From: Marthasterias glacialis
Taxonomy: Eukaryota; Echinodermata; Asteroidea; Forcipulatida; Asteriidae
Assembly: GCA_911728455.2 (NCBI GenBank)
Contig: OU452226.1
Location: forward strand, 12,065,498-12,129,497
DNA length: 64,000 nucleotides
Direction: 5' to 3'
Shown here: one piece after another, positions 1 through 12,065 of the stretch
How positions within the stretch are numbered: the first letter of the stretch is position 1
How the letters are laid out: each line of letters opens with the position of its first letter
Made by a program: the position numbers and the translations under genes
The notes under the pieces: generated by a model
What the model saw: only the letters and a program-made list of their open reading frames with translations
The model's database searches: none
What the model was told of the DNA's origin: nothing

Positions 1-383
1 TTTTGTTTGATCAACCCAAAAATTGATTTAAAAATTGACTCAGTTTCCCTTGTGGTTTATTGCTTGATATGGTAACAATTTATAACAACAACGTATAAAC
101 ACAACATCAGAGGTTGATTTCCTGCTGTGACAAAAATTGTTCTTTTTCCAATAGAAAACAAAACAACACCACTTTTATAGAACAAGGTTTAAGGAGTGTG
201 GAGGAGAGCAAATGCCCTCGCTCTCCTTAAAAATTGAAGTTCTGAATCCCGCATGGTTAAGGTTCTCCTTATACCTTTCTGTTTTGGCTCCGGGTGATTT
301 TGAGCTGAGATGACTTAGCAAAGAATCATGAGCAAGGCTTTAAGCAGTTCCCCCACCCCAACAACCACTCTGGAGAGCACCAA

Positions 384-470
384 GCTTGCATGCTTATCAC
401 ACATTGGTGTAGGGTAAAAACAAAATTAATATTCTTTATCCTTGATGCAATTACCACATCTAACAAATTA
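384..470 (+). repeat. Partial tRNA-derived SINE tail (family B)
   Basis: A stretch with 'acacattggtgtagggtaaaaac' followed by an ATTCTTTATCC...GATGCAA tail. It matches the 3' body of the SINE copies near 17.8, 35.5, 35.7 and 39.9 kb. The tRNA-like head is missing here. No gene is visible in 1-480. Confidence 0.5.
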
Positions 471-484
471 TCCGGGTACCAACT

Positions 485-1070
485 GCCAAGTCCAGTCTAG
501 GAGTTCGGACTTGAGACTTGACCTGCAACTTGAACCCTGGAACTTGAGACTTGATTGAGAGCGGAACACTGGAACTTAATACTTTACTTGAGAACTGAAC
601 CCTGGGACTTGAGACTTGACTTAAGAACTGAACCCTGGAACTTGAGAACTAACCCCTGGAAATTGAGACATTACTTGAGAACTAAACCCTGGAACTTGAG
701 ACTTCACTTGAGAACTGAACCCTGGAACTTGAGACTTCACTTGAGAACTGAACCCTGGAACTTGAGACTTCACTTGAGAACTAAACCCTACAACTTGAGA
801 CTTTACAGACTTCACTTGAGAACTAAACCCTACTAAACCCTGGAACTTGAGACTTCACTTGAGAACTGAACCCTGGAACTTGAGACTTCACTTGAGAACT
901 AAACCCTGGAACTTGAGACTTTACTTGAGAACTAAACCCTGGAACTTGAGACTTCACCTGGGAACTGAACCCTGGAACTTGAGACTTCAATTGAGAACTA
1001 AACCCTGGAACTTGAGACCTGAGCCCTGGGACTTGAGGCTCGACTTGAAGTTTTTTACCCCGGACATGAG
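485..1070. repeat. 33-bp minisatellite
   Basis: About 17 imperfect copies of a 33-bp unit of the type ACTTGAGAACTGAACCCTGG + AACTTGAGACTTC. Because 33 is divisible by three, long repetitive reading frames appear on both strands. They are by-products of the repeat and not genes. Confidence 0.9.
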
Positions 1071-1247
1071 ACGTGCCTGAGATTTGGTTCCAAAGACGTA
1101 TTTGACAATTCTAGGATTAGAATCTGCCAAAACAAAAAAGTCTGCGCGATAGAATATATTAAAATTTTAATTTAGCAGACTTGAAACTCTTGTAGTAAAA
1201 CTGTTTCAAATTATGTTATATGAGAGGTTGAAGAGGACCATTCAAAC

Positions 1248-1580
1248 CGCCCCCCCCCCTTTCTCTCCACTCAACTTCCCTTTATGTTTAGAAAACAGAA
1301 TTATGAATAATTGCCATGCTGAAATATTTCCATAATAATTTTCCCATTCGGAGAGATATTACCATATGGTCTAAACAGAGTCGAGGCCAGGATTTGCATA
1401 ACAGGTTTGCTCACCTCTTGTTTGCTCTGTCTGAACGGCGGCTAACCATCCTTTGAGGTAAGATACACATTTTATTTCCATAACCCAAAATCAGCTCCCC
1501 CCCCCCCCTAAACTTTTTTTTTTTTTTGGGGGGGGGGGTTGAGTGGGGGGGGGGGGGTTGAGTGGGGGGGGGGGGTGAAA
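1248..1580. repeat. Homopolymer C/T/G tracts
   Basis: A C10 run near 1250, then at about 1498-1575 a C-run, a T-run and three long G-runs separated by TTGAGT. The C-tract can pair with the following G-tract, and the G-runs could form a G-quadruplex. No gene is seen between 1080 and 2190. Confidence 0.7.
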
Positions 1581-2189
1581 GAAATTAAAGAAAAAAAAAG
1601 GAACGAACAGATGGTTGGTAATCCAACCCTGGATGACAACATTTTCACAAGGGGATTCTACAAACCAAAGGTTCGAGTCGTCTAGGTTCCCCGCTAAATT
1701 TCTTTTCGCATAATTTCAACGCTAAGTATTGCTGGTAGAAACACGCCGCTCCATTCTCCGGCTAAGACTGCTGAGCTGTTGCCCCCATCTCATACGTCCA
1801 TGAAAATTTATGAGTGTGAATACATAAATATTGATGACGGAGCTTTGACCGGGGGGGAAGAACAGAAGAACAACAAAAAAAACATTGTTGCTGAAGAGAA
1901 GGGGAGAATTATTTATACATAGAGCATACCGTGGGATCTAAACGATTTTGTTTGTTTGTGAAATATGAAGTAGAGCCAACGATTTGCGTGAATATTTTAT
2001 GCACTTTCTGGGGGTGTAGAAGCTTGCATAAGGAAAAGAGAACTTTGACTGCGCTGAATTATTATTATTTTTTTTAGAGAGGGCACTAAGCTGAAACACG
2101 AAGGGTTCCCTGAATCTTTAAACTAAACCCAAATATACATGAATAAATGAATAAGTACGTAAACTTCCTTTACTTCACCTAAAAAACAG

Positions 2190-2532
2190 TCATGAAACAA
2201 TGGCAGACTGTGGAAGGCTAGCTGATAGCAGACGTAAATTTCCGTTGTCTTCAAAGTTTTGAACATGGCGCACATATCCAAGAGCTACGAGTTTAACTGG
2301 TAGGTCTGCTGCCACCAAGAGTCTCGAAAAGTCTCCCATTTCCATCACATGTACAGGTATTTCAGTAGCACACAATAGACCCTTCGCACATGGAGTCACA
2401 CTCTCAAACAGTGCCCTCACTGAGGCAAAAGGAGGCAGATCGATGCTGCTCTTTGATGCGTACAAAAGTGCATGTGACCTCAGAGTGCCAGCAGTGTTGC
2501 ACGTCATGTCATGCAAGCAAGGGGTCTATAAA
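2190..2532 (-). CDS. Possible terminal exon, unknown protein
   Basis: An open frame of about 110 codons on the minus strand ends in TGA at 2190. It has balanced, protein-like composition (no repeats), e.g. 'SHALLYASKSSIDLPPF' and 'MEMGDFSRLLVAADLPV'. The frame opens just after an in-frame TAG whose AG could be a splice acceptor (GGTTTTATAG, then ACCCCTTGC), which suggests a 3' terminal exon entered in phase 0. No matching upstream exon was found: the exon at 4310-4404 already ends in its own stop. I do not recognise the family. It may instead be a chance frame or a decayed repeat-encoded protein. Confidence 0.35.
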
Positions 2533-3443
2533 ACCACATAGCTTCCCAGGCTTATGATGCAGGCAAAGACCTCCAGAATGACACATCAATAAAAATAAAA
2601 TCAACGCTGACAAAAAGGAACAATTATTACGGAACATCGTCTCAAAACAGCAAATACAGATCAAAGTAACACAACATCACAATAAAAAAAAAACAGCATT
2701 TAGTAATGCGGCAGAAGACAAAAGTAAAAAAATTAGGAACAGCAACAGCGACAGAACAGAACATTGCAGTTTAAAAAAAAAAACTGCAGCAAGAAGACAG
2801 CACAGTTATGGAGACAGTTATGAGACTATCGCACATCAGCAAGACATTCAAGTAAAAATATATACTGATAATAATAATAATCTTCAAGCAAACTTGATTC
2901 CTCTATTCTAATTGGTCGATCCATAGCAACAAGACGGTGCTATATACCTATATTGTGCGGCCCATATCACACCCGGTTCTAACTCGTGTATTGTGCGTCA
3001 AGTTTGCTTCCAGATAAATTTGTATCACAGGTGCGCTCGTGGAATACGGCAAACATAGTGCATCTGCGTCCCATATCCAAAATGGCCTTCGGCAAAAGCG
3101 CTATATTTTTCTCGCGCTTGTGTAATAACTATATAATAGTATACTTGTAAAGTACACATGTCCACTTAAAAGTAACAACCAAAAACAAACTAACTAGATA
3201 TATGTTCACTGCCTTTATGAGCACATTGCACAAGGTGAGTGTTGAGGGAAGTTTTGAATTGGTAAAGGGGTGAACTAGAGCCAATGTTGATGGGAAGATT
3301 GTGCCACAGTCGTCGGGCTGTAATTCAGAATGATCCATCTCCCCCTCCCCACCACCCCCCCCCCACGACCGATATGATCTCAGTCTCAGTCATAATGTGT
3401 TGATTCGCACAGCGAAGGACCAGCTTGACCAGGATGATAGCAA

Positions 3444-3577
3444 GAGATGAGCTCTGGTAAGTAAGGTGGTATGGTAGCATTTATTGAGAGATGAGCTCTG
3501 GTAAGTAAGGTGGTATGGTAGCATTTATTGAGAGATGAGCTCTGGTAAGTAAGGTGGTATGGTAGCATTTATTGAGA
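3444..3577. repeat. 44-bp tandem repeat, 3 copies
   Basis: Three near-identical copies of a 44-bp unit beginning GAGATGAGCTCTGGTAAGTA and ending GGTAGCATTTATT, starting at about 3444, 3488 and 3532. Confidence 0.9.
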
Positions 3578-4309
3578 GGTATGTCAGGATCATGAGTCTG
3601 TAAGCCAGTCCAGTTTCAATTGGAAGCCAGGAAGTCAGATATACCCCGTAGCAAGTGAGAGGTGCCCAACCCTGAGGGTGTTAGACCGAAAGGACTGAAC
3701 AACCAGCCACAGATCACAAGTGCAACTGTCTGACGACAAGAGATAGACCATGACAATAATTAAGACCCCGAGAGCTTGACCCCAACCATTTCAGACTACA
3801 GAAAAACAGATTAAGGAAACTGATGGCAGCCAATGCTTCCAGTCTCCCCGATCCCGATCCCCACCCCCCTCCCATCTTGCTCCGCCAACATCGGATCCTT
3901 TACAGCACCGCCATTATTCATAAGCGGAATAAAGCCAACAGGTACAGTCTTAACGTTGATTGTTCCCATTCTCATGAATATCAACACAGCCCCAAGTCCA
4001 AACACACGCCACTTCATTTCAAATGCACCATTACTCACAAAAAACAAGGAGGGGACAAGACACTCAAAATCACGGCCGGGTGGCAAGGGCCAGAGGGCAA
4101 AGCCCCCCACCCCCCCATCCATAAGCCCCACTGATCTTCCCCATGCCTGGTGGCTGTATTCTGCTGTTAAATGGTAGAGTGTCGGATCAATAAATCCACT
4201 GTTGAATTTTTAATAGTGAGCGGATGGCAATATCCATTCAACATGTCTACTTTTGTTCCCCCCTACAACACCCGCCCCCCCCCCCCAACTCCATGAAATA
4301 TTAAGCACT

Positions 4310-4404
4310 TTAATCGGACACGTATGAAAAATCATACTCTGCCTTCATGGGTTTGCTCTCGGTCGCGTCAGAATCCTGACGATCCACTTTGGGGATACGC
4401 ATGG
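4310..4404 (-). CDS. Terminal exon of unidentified minus-strand gene
   Basis: An acceptor (GTTAAG) precedes CC-ATG-CGT and a 30-codon tail ending in TAA at 4310-4312. The protein is acidic and polar: 'MRIPKVDRQDSD' then 'KPMKAEYDFSYVSD'. It enters in phase 1, which is exactly the phase in which the exon at 5545-5626 ends. The two therefore join in frame and give a reading '...LLHMKA-MRIPKVDR...'. An ATTAAA lies about 100 bp downstream and could serve polyadenylation. The gene is not recognised. It could be a separate gene or the true 3' end of BRIP1, whose last recognised exon (near 17.96 kb) has a phase-0 donor. Confidence 0.5.
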
Positions 4405-4756
4405 CTTAACATTGAATTTCAGACGTCATTTGGATAAGTCGAGAACAAACAAGAGAAAATGCTTTTTTAGCTCCGACAGACAAACTTTAAAGTATCAATC
4501 TGATGAATTCATCACACAGTCATCAAAATAACCCTTCGCTGGTGACAAATCAAAACTCTTTCTTATTTTGCAAATCTTCTAATATAGGACCACACACTCC
4601 AAGAAGCTGTTCCCACAAAGCATGTATGACCTGGTTACAATAATAATAACAAATGATAATGACTAGTTTTATACAGAGCTTCATCTTCAGGTGTCTCAAA
4701 GTGGTTATTATTTTTGTCAAGGTTTTGGACGTGTTTGAACTAAGAGACCTATTTAT

Positions 4757-5035
4757 GTAGCACCTTGTAAGGGTTTACAAGGTGCTGCGGCGCATTCAGC
4801 AGCCGCTGCCAGAAACACCGGGGCAAACCCCCTTCTCTTGGCGATAAGTGCACTGGGTTCTGCTACGAGCATTACACAACACACAAGACCTACGGCTTTT
4901 TTTTATGCCCATCCGAAGGACGCAGCAATAATAGTTAACTGTCTTGCTTTAAGGACACAAGTGTCACGACCGGGACTGGAACCCACACTCTGCTGATCAG
5001 AAACACCAGAACTTGAGTCCGGTATCACCACTTCA
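4757..5035 (-). repeat. tRNA-Leu-derived SINE (family A)
   Basis: On the minus strand the head resembles a tRNA-Leu(CAA) with D-arm, ACTCAAGTTC anticodon region and B-box-like GGGTTCCAGTCCC. The body follows: 'GTCCTTAAAGCAAGACAGTTAA', 'CCTTCGGATGGGC', 'AGAAGGGGGTTTGCCCCGGTGTTTCTGGC' in pieces, ending in a short hairpin 'ACCTTGTAAACCCTTACAAGGT'. Confidence 0.75.
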
Positions 5036-5544
5036 ATCAAAATCAGTCAAATCAAGTTTCAGGATATTGAGGGATTGGATGGGTAGGAAGGTATCGATAC
5101 CTTTGCTGCTCGGACGTTCTCCGATGTGAATTTTCAACAAATATTTTATCCTCATGGTGATGAAACCAAGTAATTGCATTCGATTTCTAAACCTAAAAAT
5201 GGAATCAAGAATAGATCAAACTGTAGAGGGGGACAAAAACCCTGACTGCCTAGTTTGAGTGCCCATGAAACACTAGTGCGATTTCAAGGTTTGCCCTTAA
5301 AGTTCTTATTAAGTAGCCCGCAGTACCCGTTGTCATTTCACTAGTCCGTCGGCTTTCTTTACTAGTTGGTATAGCATATCAAACAGGGAAGCTTTTCAAC
5401 ACTCAACGAGCCGGACAGCACCAGGTGGAGAGAATTTGGATCGATACCTCGGTTTTCTCAACTAGCATTTATCAAGCGGAGCCGCTGACATTAAGGAAGA
5501 ACGTTGAATTTTGGGGGCACCTGTAATTGCATACTTACGCTTAC

Positions 5545-5626
5545 CTTTCATATGCAGCAGAACACGTTTCCCGCAGGTCTTACAAAAGAGGCCAATTCGG
5601 CAGAGTGACTTCTCGAAGGCAAGTCT
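5545..5626 (-). CDS. Internal exon with CxxC motif, unidentified gene
   Basis: An 82-nt exon with a strong polypyrimidine acceptor (TTTGCTCTTCTTGTTACCCCCAG) and a strong donor (AAAG/GTAAGC). Only one of the three frames is open. It encodes about 27 residues including 'SLCRIGLFCKTCGKRVLL', with an FCKTCGK (CxxC) half zinc-knuckle. It enters in phase 0 and leaves in phase 1, compatible with the terminal exon at 4310-4404. The BRIP1 exon ending near 17965 has a phase-0 donor, so splicing from BRIP1 across about 12 kb is formally possible. The family is not identified. Confidence 0.55.
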
Positions 5627-7849
5627 CTGGGGGTAACAAGAAGAGCAAAACAGATCCAAATCAGACTGGATGTTTATTTATACTTATTTCATTTCTCAGG
5701 CCGGTATAAAAACAAAAGTACATGTACATGAACAAATAAATTACAAACGTAGCATCGGCAAAAGTGATAAAAGTCCAACCAGCTAGAGCCTGACGGATTG
5801 GTTTTGAAAAGAAACAAAATTTCTGTCACGGTGATTCTCCTTAACATTTCTCATTTTGGGGGGGGGGGGGACACATGAAATAACTGGGGGCAGAAATTTA
5901 GGGGTAGAGTTGAAAAGCAAAGGGCCGTATACAAAAGGAGATCTTGAGCCTGCTTTATGATGGCCCAGACATTTGTTCAGCCCATGGTACAATTCCACAC
6001 CACAGTTGACGAGGAAAAAACAGACAGGATAAGTGAAACATGTTGGGTCATTCAGAAAAAAAGGTGACATTTCCAGGCACACTGCTCAAGACTTTGTACT
6101 GCATTTTTAAAAGTTTAAATGGCACAGCGGAGATAACAAAAAACGAGGAAATCAGCTGATCCGATGAGCTGAAAAGTTGCGTGCCCGGTCATTATATTAA
6201 TTGAGGTGAATTGGTAAAGGGGAGGGGTGTGTGCATTCTGCATAATATTGACAAAATACTATATTCCCATAAAAACTAATGAAGCCAGGAAGAATTGACG
6301 TTTAAAAAAAAAAAAAAAAAAAGACTACCAGCACTTTTCTAGCGACTCTTTCAAAATGATCAATTAGTTTAAATCTGATAATTAATGAGTGGCAAATTGT
6401 GAACAGCTCTAGGGAGATTAAGAAGATCTCAACGGAGATAGATCGCGGGAAATTAAAAACCTGAAAATTTCAGTCAGGTTAAACAACAACAAAAACATCC
6501 TTAAGCTCATAGTCCTTCCTCATGTTTTTGTCCTCTTTTCTACATTTGTTTGTAATTTTGTTATGCCAGCAACTTCCTCAACTGTACCTTATTTCCAGTG
6601 GGGCAAAAAACACATAAATGTAAAATTAAATAACAAGATACAAGTATGAAGAATAAATTAGGATGTGATCATATGGTGAGCATACAGTACGTGATTACTG
6701 ACTCTGTTCTATTTGCATAGTTGGCATATGGCTGTAAGTAATGACCATTTATCAAACATGGCCGTAGATCCTTCCCGATAGCCGCTATCTTTTATGGGCG
6801 TTTTTGGCTTTGGGTCGCCGCAAGTGCCCCTGTTTTCTACATATAGCCATAGTGGTTCAATGACCAATCATGGAAGGAAATTGGTAGAACTCCCGGTTGT
6901 GGAGCGTTGTATTTACGCAAAATGCACGGTTGTGTGTTTAAAAAAACACGTAAAGATGGTCGACTTTACACTGTGTGACGTCAAGTTGGAACTTTCAGAG
7001 TCAATTCCAAGGAATGAAAAACCCTAGAAATTTGCTGGGGAATACTAACCCCATTGCCTTGGAAAATACGAAAACTCGATATCCTAACCCCCTTGCTTTA
7101 AACCTTCACCCAAGCAGGGTCAGCTATTTCCCCCCCCCCAAATGGCTATTTCCTGGGAGTTTGCTAAGGGTCAGCAAGTCAAGGGTGAAAAGGTCAACCA
7201 AATTCTCCCGGGAATTTCCCAGGGAATCTCTTCTAGTGTGAAATGGGCTTGTTAGATGTAACATCTTCCTGGGAATTGGCCATTGGAATGGCTTCCTTTA
7301 CATCTTGAGCACGTAGAGGGCACTCTTTACAAGACCAGTGGGGTTTTTTTTCTGTTTTCTTTTCACTGGTTTTCCGCATGTTCTACTGACAGAACTTGCA
7401 TTCAACAGTCTGGCGTTTACCAGAATTTGTACTGAATTGAGTACAATTCTGAATCGTTTGGTACAATTTGAACAAAAAGGTTTAAGAAAAATAACTCAGT
7501 CACCTCAGAGACCATTTTTGCAGTTATGTAGAGCTACTAATCAATGACAATAACAACCGCTGGTACCTTTGCAGATATCAACTGGGCATTGAGAACTGAG
7601 GGGAGAGGGGGAGACTTTCAGGCATGCTAGGTGGCAGCAGACTTACCAGGTAAATCCCTTGTTCTCGGACATGCCCACATGCCCAGAACTGCGTACACAA
7701 TGAAACTTTACCCGGTGTGTCTAACTGCCACCTAGCGTTCCAAAGTCTTCCATTATTATAGTTAAAGTATCGAACTCACAGGCTAAAATGCCTTGAATGG
7801 GATGTGAACCCCCCCCCCCCTTTTTGACACAGCCACCAGAATGTATAAG

Positions 7850-7981
7850 GGCTCAATTTCATGGCACTGCTCGCTGTAGAATTCTGCACCTTACGCCCTG
7901 CTACAGCTCGTACAAATACACGCTTTATAGGGTGCCAAAAGCGCAGACATTTTGGGAACCAGCATCATGAAATTGGACCCA
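7850..7981. mobile_element. MITE-like element, GGGYYCAATTTCAT ends
   Basis: Begins GGGCTCAATTTCATGGCACTG and ends CAGCATCATGAAATTGGACCC, an imperfect terminal inverted repeat of about 20 bp around a ~90-bp core. Related ends occur at about 8631, 32768, 32943 and 60712. Confidence 0.55.
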
Positions 7982-9109
7982 GACTGCTTAGGCCACCTGA
8001 ACGAAATACCCAGACCTTGGTTCATTTTCCTTTCCCCCCTTTTTATACCCTTGGTAAAGTGAAAGTACCTCTGCAGCAATCATTCGAGTCAAATTGATTT
8101 TCCAGAACGGTGCAAACTCCAGATTGTTGTTGTGATTTTTTTTAATTTTTTTTTTTTAAACACCCCCAACAATTCTTTAAAAGTACGTTTTTTCTTTCAG
8201 AATTGTTCAAAGTGTACCCAAAGGCGCTTTGAGTCAAATGACAACGCAAGACTAACTCAGCTGGCAAATTGATGAACTACGAATCATTGACCCATTTGCT
8301 ATTGACTGTTCAAATATCGAGCAACTCCGAACAAAAGCCCCCTCTGTATTCATAGACCTCGTATGACATCACAGGCGCCTGAGGCTTAGCGCACAAGTGT
8401 GCGGTCAAGCAGACAGTTCCACCAAGTGATTCCCAAACTCACTCAACCAGTGAGTGTCTGGAGGCGACGAAAAAGTAGGTTGGCCCCGAAGTCTATGATA
8501 AAGTGTTCCAACAGGCAAATGATTGATTAAAAACAAACTTCTGCTAAGGGAGTAGTTCAGCACAGCCACTGAGCTCATGTAAACTGCTTAAAAGCACAGA
8601 CAAATTCTGCTAAGCAGAAACTTTGTGGCCCAATTTCATAAAGCTATTCAATTAAGCAGAACACCATTTGCTGACAGAAATGATGTTGGATAAGTTAAAA
8701 GCTGATGGGAACCAGTCATGAGTGATGCCGGTTTGAGTGATGTGGATATTTCGGCTGGTCGCCGGAGTCTGTTATGCAAGACTTTTTGCTAACAACAGTT
8801 CGCGAACGCTTACAGCCAACTTGCCAAGTGCCGGTTGACATCATAAAATCAGGCTAATCTTACTCCAACCAACTTAATTTGTTCTACAAGGTATGCGGAG
8901 CTACTCTCGATTTGTAAGACCCATTTACTTACATGGCGCCATGTGATGGTTTAATGCCGGTTCAAACTTCATGCGAATGCAGAAGTGGAGCGAATTTGAC
9001 GCCACATTTATGCTGAAGTTGAGCTGTGCTCAACTCTTGCAAATTATTCACTGCTAATGTAGGGGAGTGGCGTAAAGTTCGCTTTCGCGTGAAGTGTGAA
9101 CCGGGCTTT

Positions 9110-9370
9110 CCAAGGTGCTGTGGTGCAATTTGCAACCATACCAGAAAACACCGGGGCAAACCCCTTCTCTTAATGGTAAGTGTACTGGGTTCTTTCCTGT
9201 GGATTACACAACACACGGGGCTTTACATCCCATCCGAAGGACGCAGCAATAATGGTTTAAAGTGTCTTGCTTAAGGACACAAGACCGGAACTCGAACCAA
9301 CACTCTGCTGATCGGAGACACCCAGAGCCTGAGACCAGTGCGCTTGACCCCTCGGCCACGACACCCATAG
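9110..9370 (-). repeat. tRNA-Leu-derived SINE (family A)
   Basis: The minus strand has a GTCGTGGCCGAGGGGTCAAG head and the same body as the copy at 45.6 kb, including CCTTCGGATGGGA, AGAGAAGGGGTTTGCCCCGG and a CACAGCACCTTGG end. Confidence 0.75.
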
Positions 9371-9746
9371 GTACACATAACAGGTTGGTTTTAAAACATG
9401 CTTTTGAAAAGGGAGATTTGAATGAATTTCCTCTCCCAAAATCAAATTACAGGCCCCTGCTGTGGCTGCTGCAGCACCCTCAACTTTTTGGATGGGGGTG
9501 CAGGAATATACTATAGCATCCCTTACCTTTTAAACAATATCAATGCAGGTTCTATCATGAGAACGATTCTTACTTCCTCAAGAAACTGTAACGCATAAAT
9601 ATATATAAGATGCTCTTTATGGCCGACTTTCATGATGCTGGCATGCATGCAACCCAGCACCCAGCAGCCCTGGCGAAAAAATGTGTTCTCGCTGGCCAGT
9701 CAAATTATGTATCATTCCGTAACAGAACGTTTTCTGCCTGCCAGCT

Positions 9747-9756
<10 letters not shown>

Positions 9757-9783
<27 letters not shown>
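9757..9783. repeat. Poly-A tract
   Basis: An uninterrupted run of about 26 A, possibly a retroelement tail. Confidence 0.9.
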
Positions 9784-10199
9784 CGGAATCGCAAAGAGCA
9801 AAGTGGGATCTTCTCTTTTGACTATTTGAAGTTCTTAAAAATGTCTACGGTTAAAAAAAAAAGTCCGAGCCACACCTGCGTCACCCTTCCTAGCGGTGAA
9901 ATATTTACAAGCAAATTAAGCCTATCAAATTTCACAATGTATAATGACTGAGGTGGCTTAATGGTTAAGCAGTATTACTGTGGCACTTGAAAATATTGAT
10001 ACATATTTTTTAATGACTATTGTCTCCTGGTTACCGATACCACATCCACTACACCCCCCCCCCCAAAAAAATAATTTGTTTTCCCCTACCCCCTTCTCAG
10101 TTCCTCTCAAACCTTGAAACATTTCAAGAACAAAAAGTGACAGCCGGGGACTGCCCGCAGAATATGCCAACTACAAATTAGCATAAAAAATTCCTCAAC

Positions 10200-10202
<3 letters not shown>

Positions 10203-10238
<36 letters not shown>
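10203..10238. repeat. Poly-A tract
   Basis: An uninterrupted A run of about 36 bases. Confidence 0.9.
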
Positions 10239-10240
<2 letters not shown>

Positions 10241-10300
10241 CTACAACCAATTAGCCATGTATAGCTGGGGGCTTAAATACCATGCACAGAATGGGCATAC

Positions 10301-10328
10301 ACGCACACACACACACACACACACACAC
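10301..10328. repeat. (CA)n microsatellite
   Basis: About 13 CA/AC units in a row. Confidence 0.9.
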
Positions 10329-11884
10329 GAGTAAAGCTGCCCGTAATTTAAAAAATTATAGAGTTTTATGGCCGTGTATGATCCTCCTATCATTAACAGA
10401 CAAATCTCTTTACGAACCTACCAGCATATATTCTGTACCCTTTTTGTTTGAAACAACTGTTTCCCACACAGATGCAAAACATACGGGTATTCCAGAATGT
10501 CCATTTCTTCATTTGGTGACCTACTTTTCCATTCTTCAAAATTTTACACGCACACAAAAAAAAAAACGAGAAACCTTGCTCTTGGAAAAAAACACACTTG
10601 ATGTAAAGATTGAAAATCGGACAAAAAGAAGGGGGAAAAAAAATCAATTGGAGGCAGAATTACTTTGACAAGCAATGCTAAGGATGTTGATTTTGAACAA
10701 TACAATTAAGTCGTTCACGGTGACCACTGCTTATTATATGATTTCAACTGTAGCTGGATAAAAACTACCGGCTTTCAACCCCAGATATTTGACTGGACCG
10801 TGGAATAACTCATGATGTCCGAAATTGCTCAAAAAAATTCCCCAAAGCAGACAAGAAACATAATAAAAGAGACCGTCGCGTTAGCAGTTTTTCTCTCCCA
10901 ATGGTTATAATTTCAAGTACCTGAAACTAAAACCACCCAAGTAATGTTTCAAATTGTGAATGGACGTGCAGGCTTAGACTGAAACAGTTCGCAGGCTTCA
11001 GCTCCAGAGTTCACCCCTAGTTCAACTCTGGGGGTAGTACCTGCATAATTCACTTGATGAAAAACTGTTCCCATCTGTGAAACGCCTTTGTCCACTAATC
11101 CCCATCCACTGTTACAGGGTTTTTGCAGAACAAACACAAAACTTACCCCCGAGGGGAAACGTGGACTCCCAAAACACCATCCACGGCCTACGTTGAGCCT
11201 GCTTTTAGAACATGTGGACCATTAATGACGCGCCGTTTTTGTGTGGGTATGTTTTAAGCGTGCGGCACAATAATAACGTGGGAAAAAAATAGACGAGTTT
11301 GTAAATTTGGTGTAAACTTTACAGTACATTGTCCTTTCCCAACAGGATTTTTTTTTTATGGCATAGCCATCCAGCTTTTCTCCTGCTCAAACCTGTAGAC
11401 CCTTTCACACTACACTAAATTTCCCAGGAAATTCTTAGGAAATTCCTGGGTTGAAAATTAGGTTGACCTTTTCACACTTGAAAAGCTAATGCTTGGCATT
11501 TCTCAGGAAAACAGGTGTCCCTGCCTAGGAGTAGGGTTAAGTGAAATACGTGTAGCCTTGGGGTTAGCAAATAGACTGTTAATTTTTCCAAGGAAATATG
11601 AAGTTGTTTGTAACGAGCATGGGGTGGCGGTGGGTTTTTGAGGAATCTTCCGGGGTTTTATTTCCTGGGAATTGTCTCGGCAGCTGGGGCTCTGAGCTGG
11701 TTAACTCTACATGCACACTTTGTGAGAAAGTTTTCAAACGTTCCTTCAGGGTAGAAAGTATTTTATTCTTGCAAGGATGTTTGCTGAACAACCAACTTCA
11801 GCCCTGGTCAAATTAGCAATGAATACGTAAACAAAAAAACTTTTAGGAAGTAACCACGTACTTGTGGGTACAACCAAGAATAAG

Positions 11885-12065
11885 TCTCTTTATGGGAGGA
11901 GTGTTGGCGCTGAACATAGCTGGTGTGGTCTCGATGTTTCCAACAGTAAACTCTGCTCGTCTTCAGAAGTCATTCTCCTGAAGACCAGCAGAGTATACTG
12001 TTGGAAACGTTGAGACCACACCGGCTCTATTCAGAGCCAACACTCCTCACCCAAAAGAGATTTAC
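11885..12065. mobile_element. Fold-back hairpin element
   Basis: The left half (GGAGGAGTGTTGGC...TGGTGTGGTCTCGATGTTTCCAACAGTA...CTGCTCGTCTTCA) is mirrored by the right half (TGAAGACCAGCAG...TACTGTTGGAAACGTTGAGACCACACCGG...GCCAACACTCCTC), giving arms of about 75 bp around a short loop. Related single ends lie near 16640-16720, 55430-55500 and 61640-61690. Confidence 0.75.

Noticed and set aside
555-1080. Repetitive frames encoding LRTEPWNLRLH-type peptides
   Set aside because: They are produced by the 33-bp minisatellite; there is no start context, splice site or homology.
10949-11200. Possible minus-strand exons separated by ~39 nt
   Set aside because: The implied intron is too short and no homology is visible.
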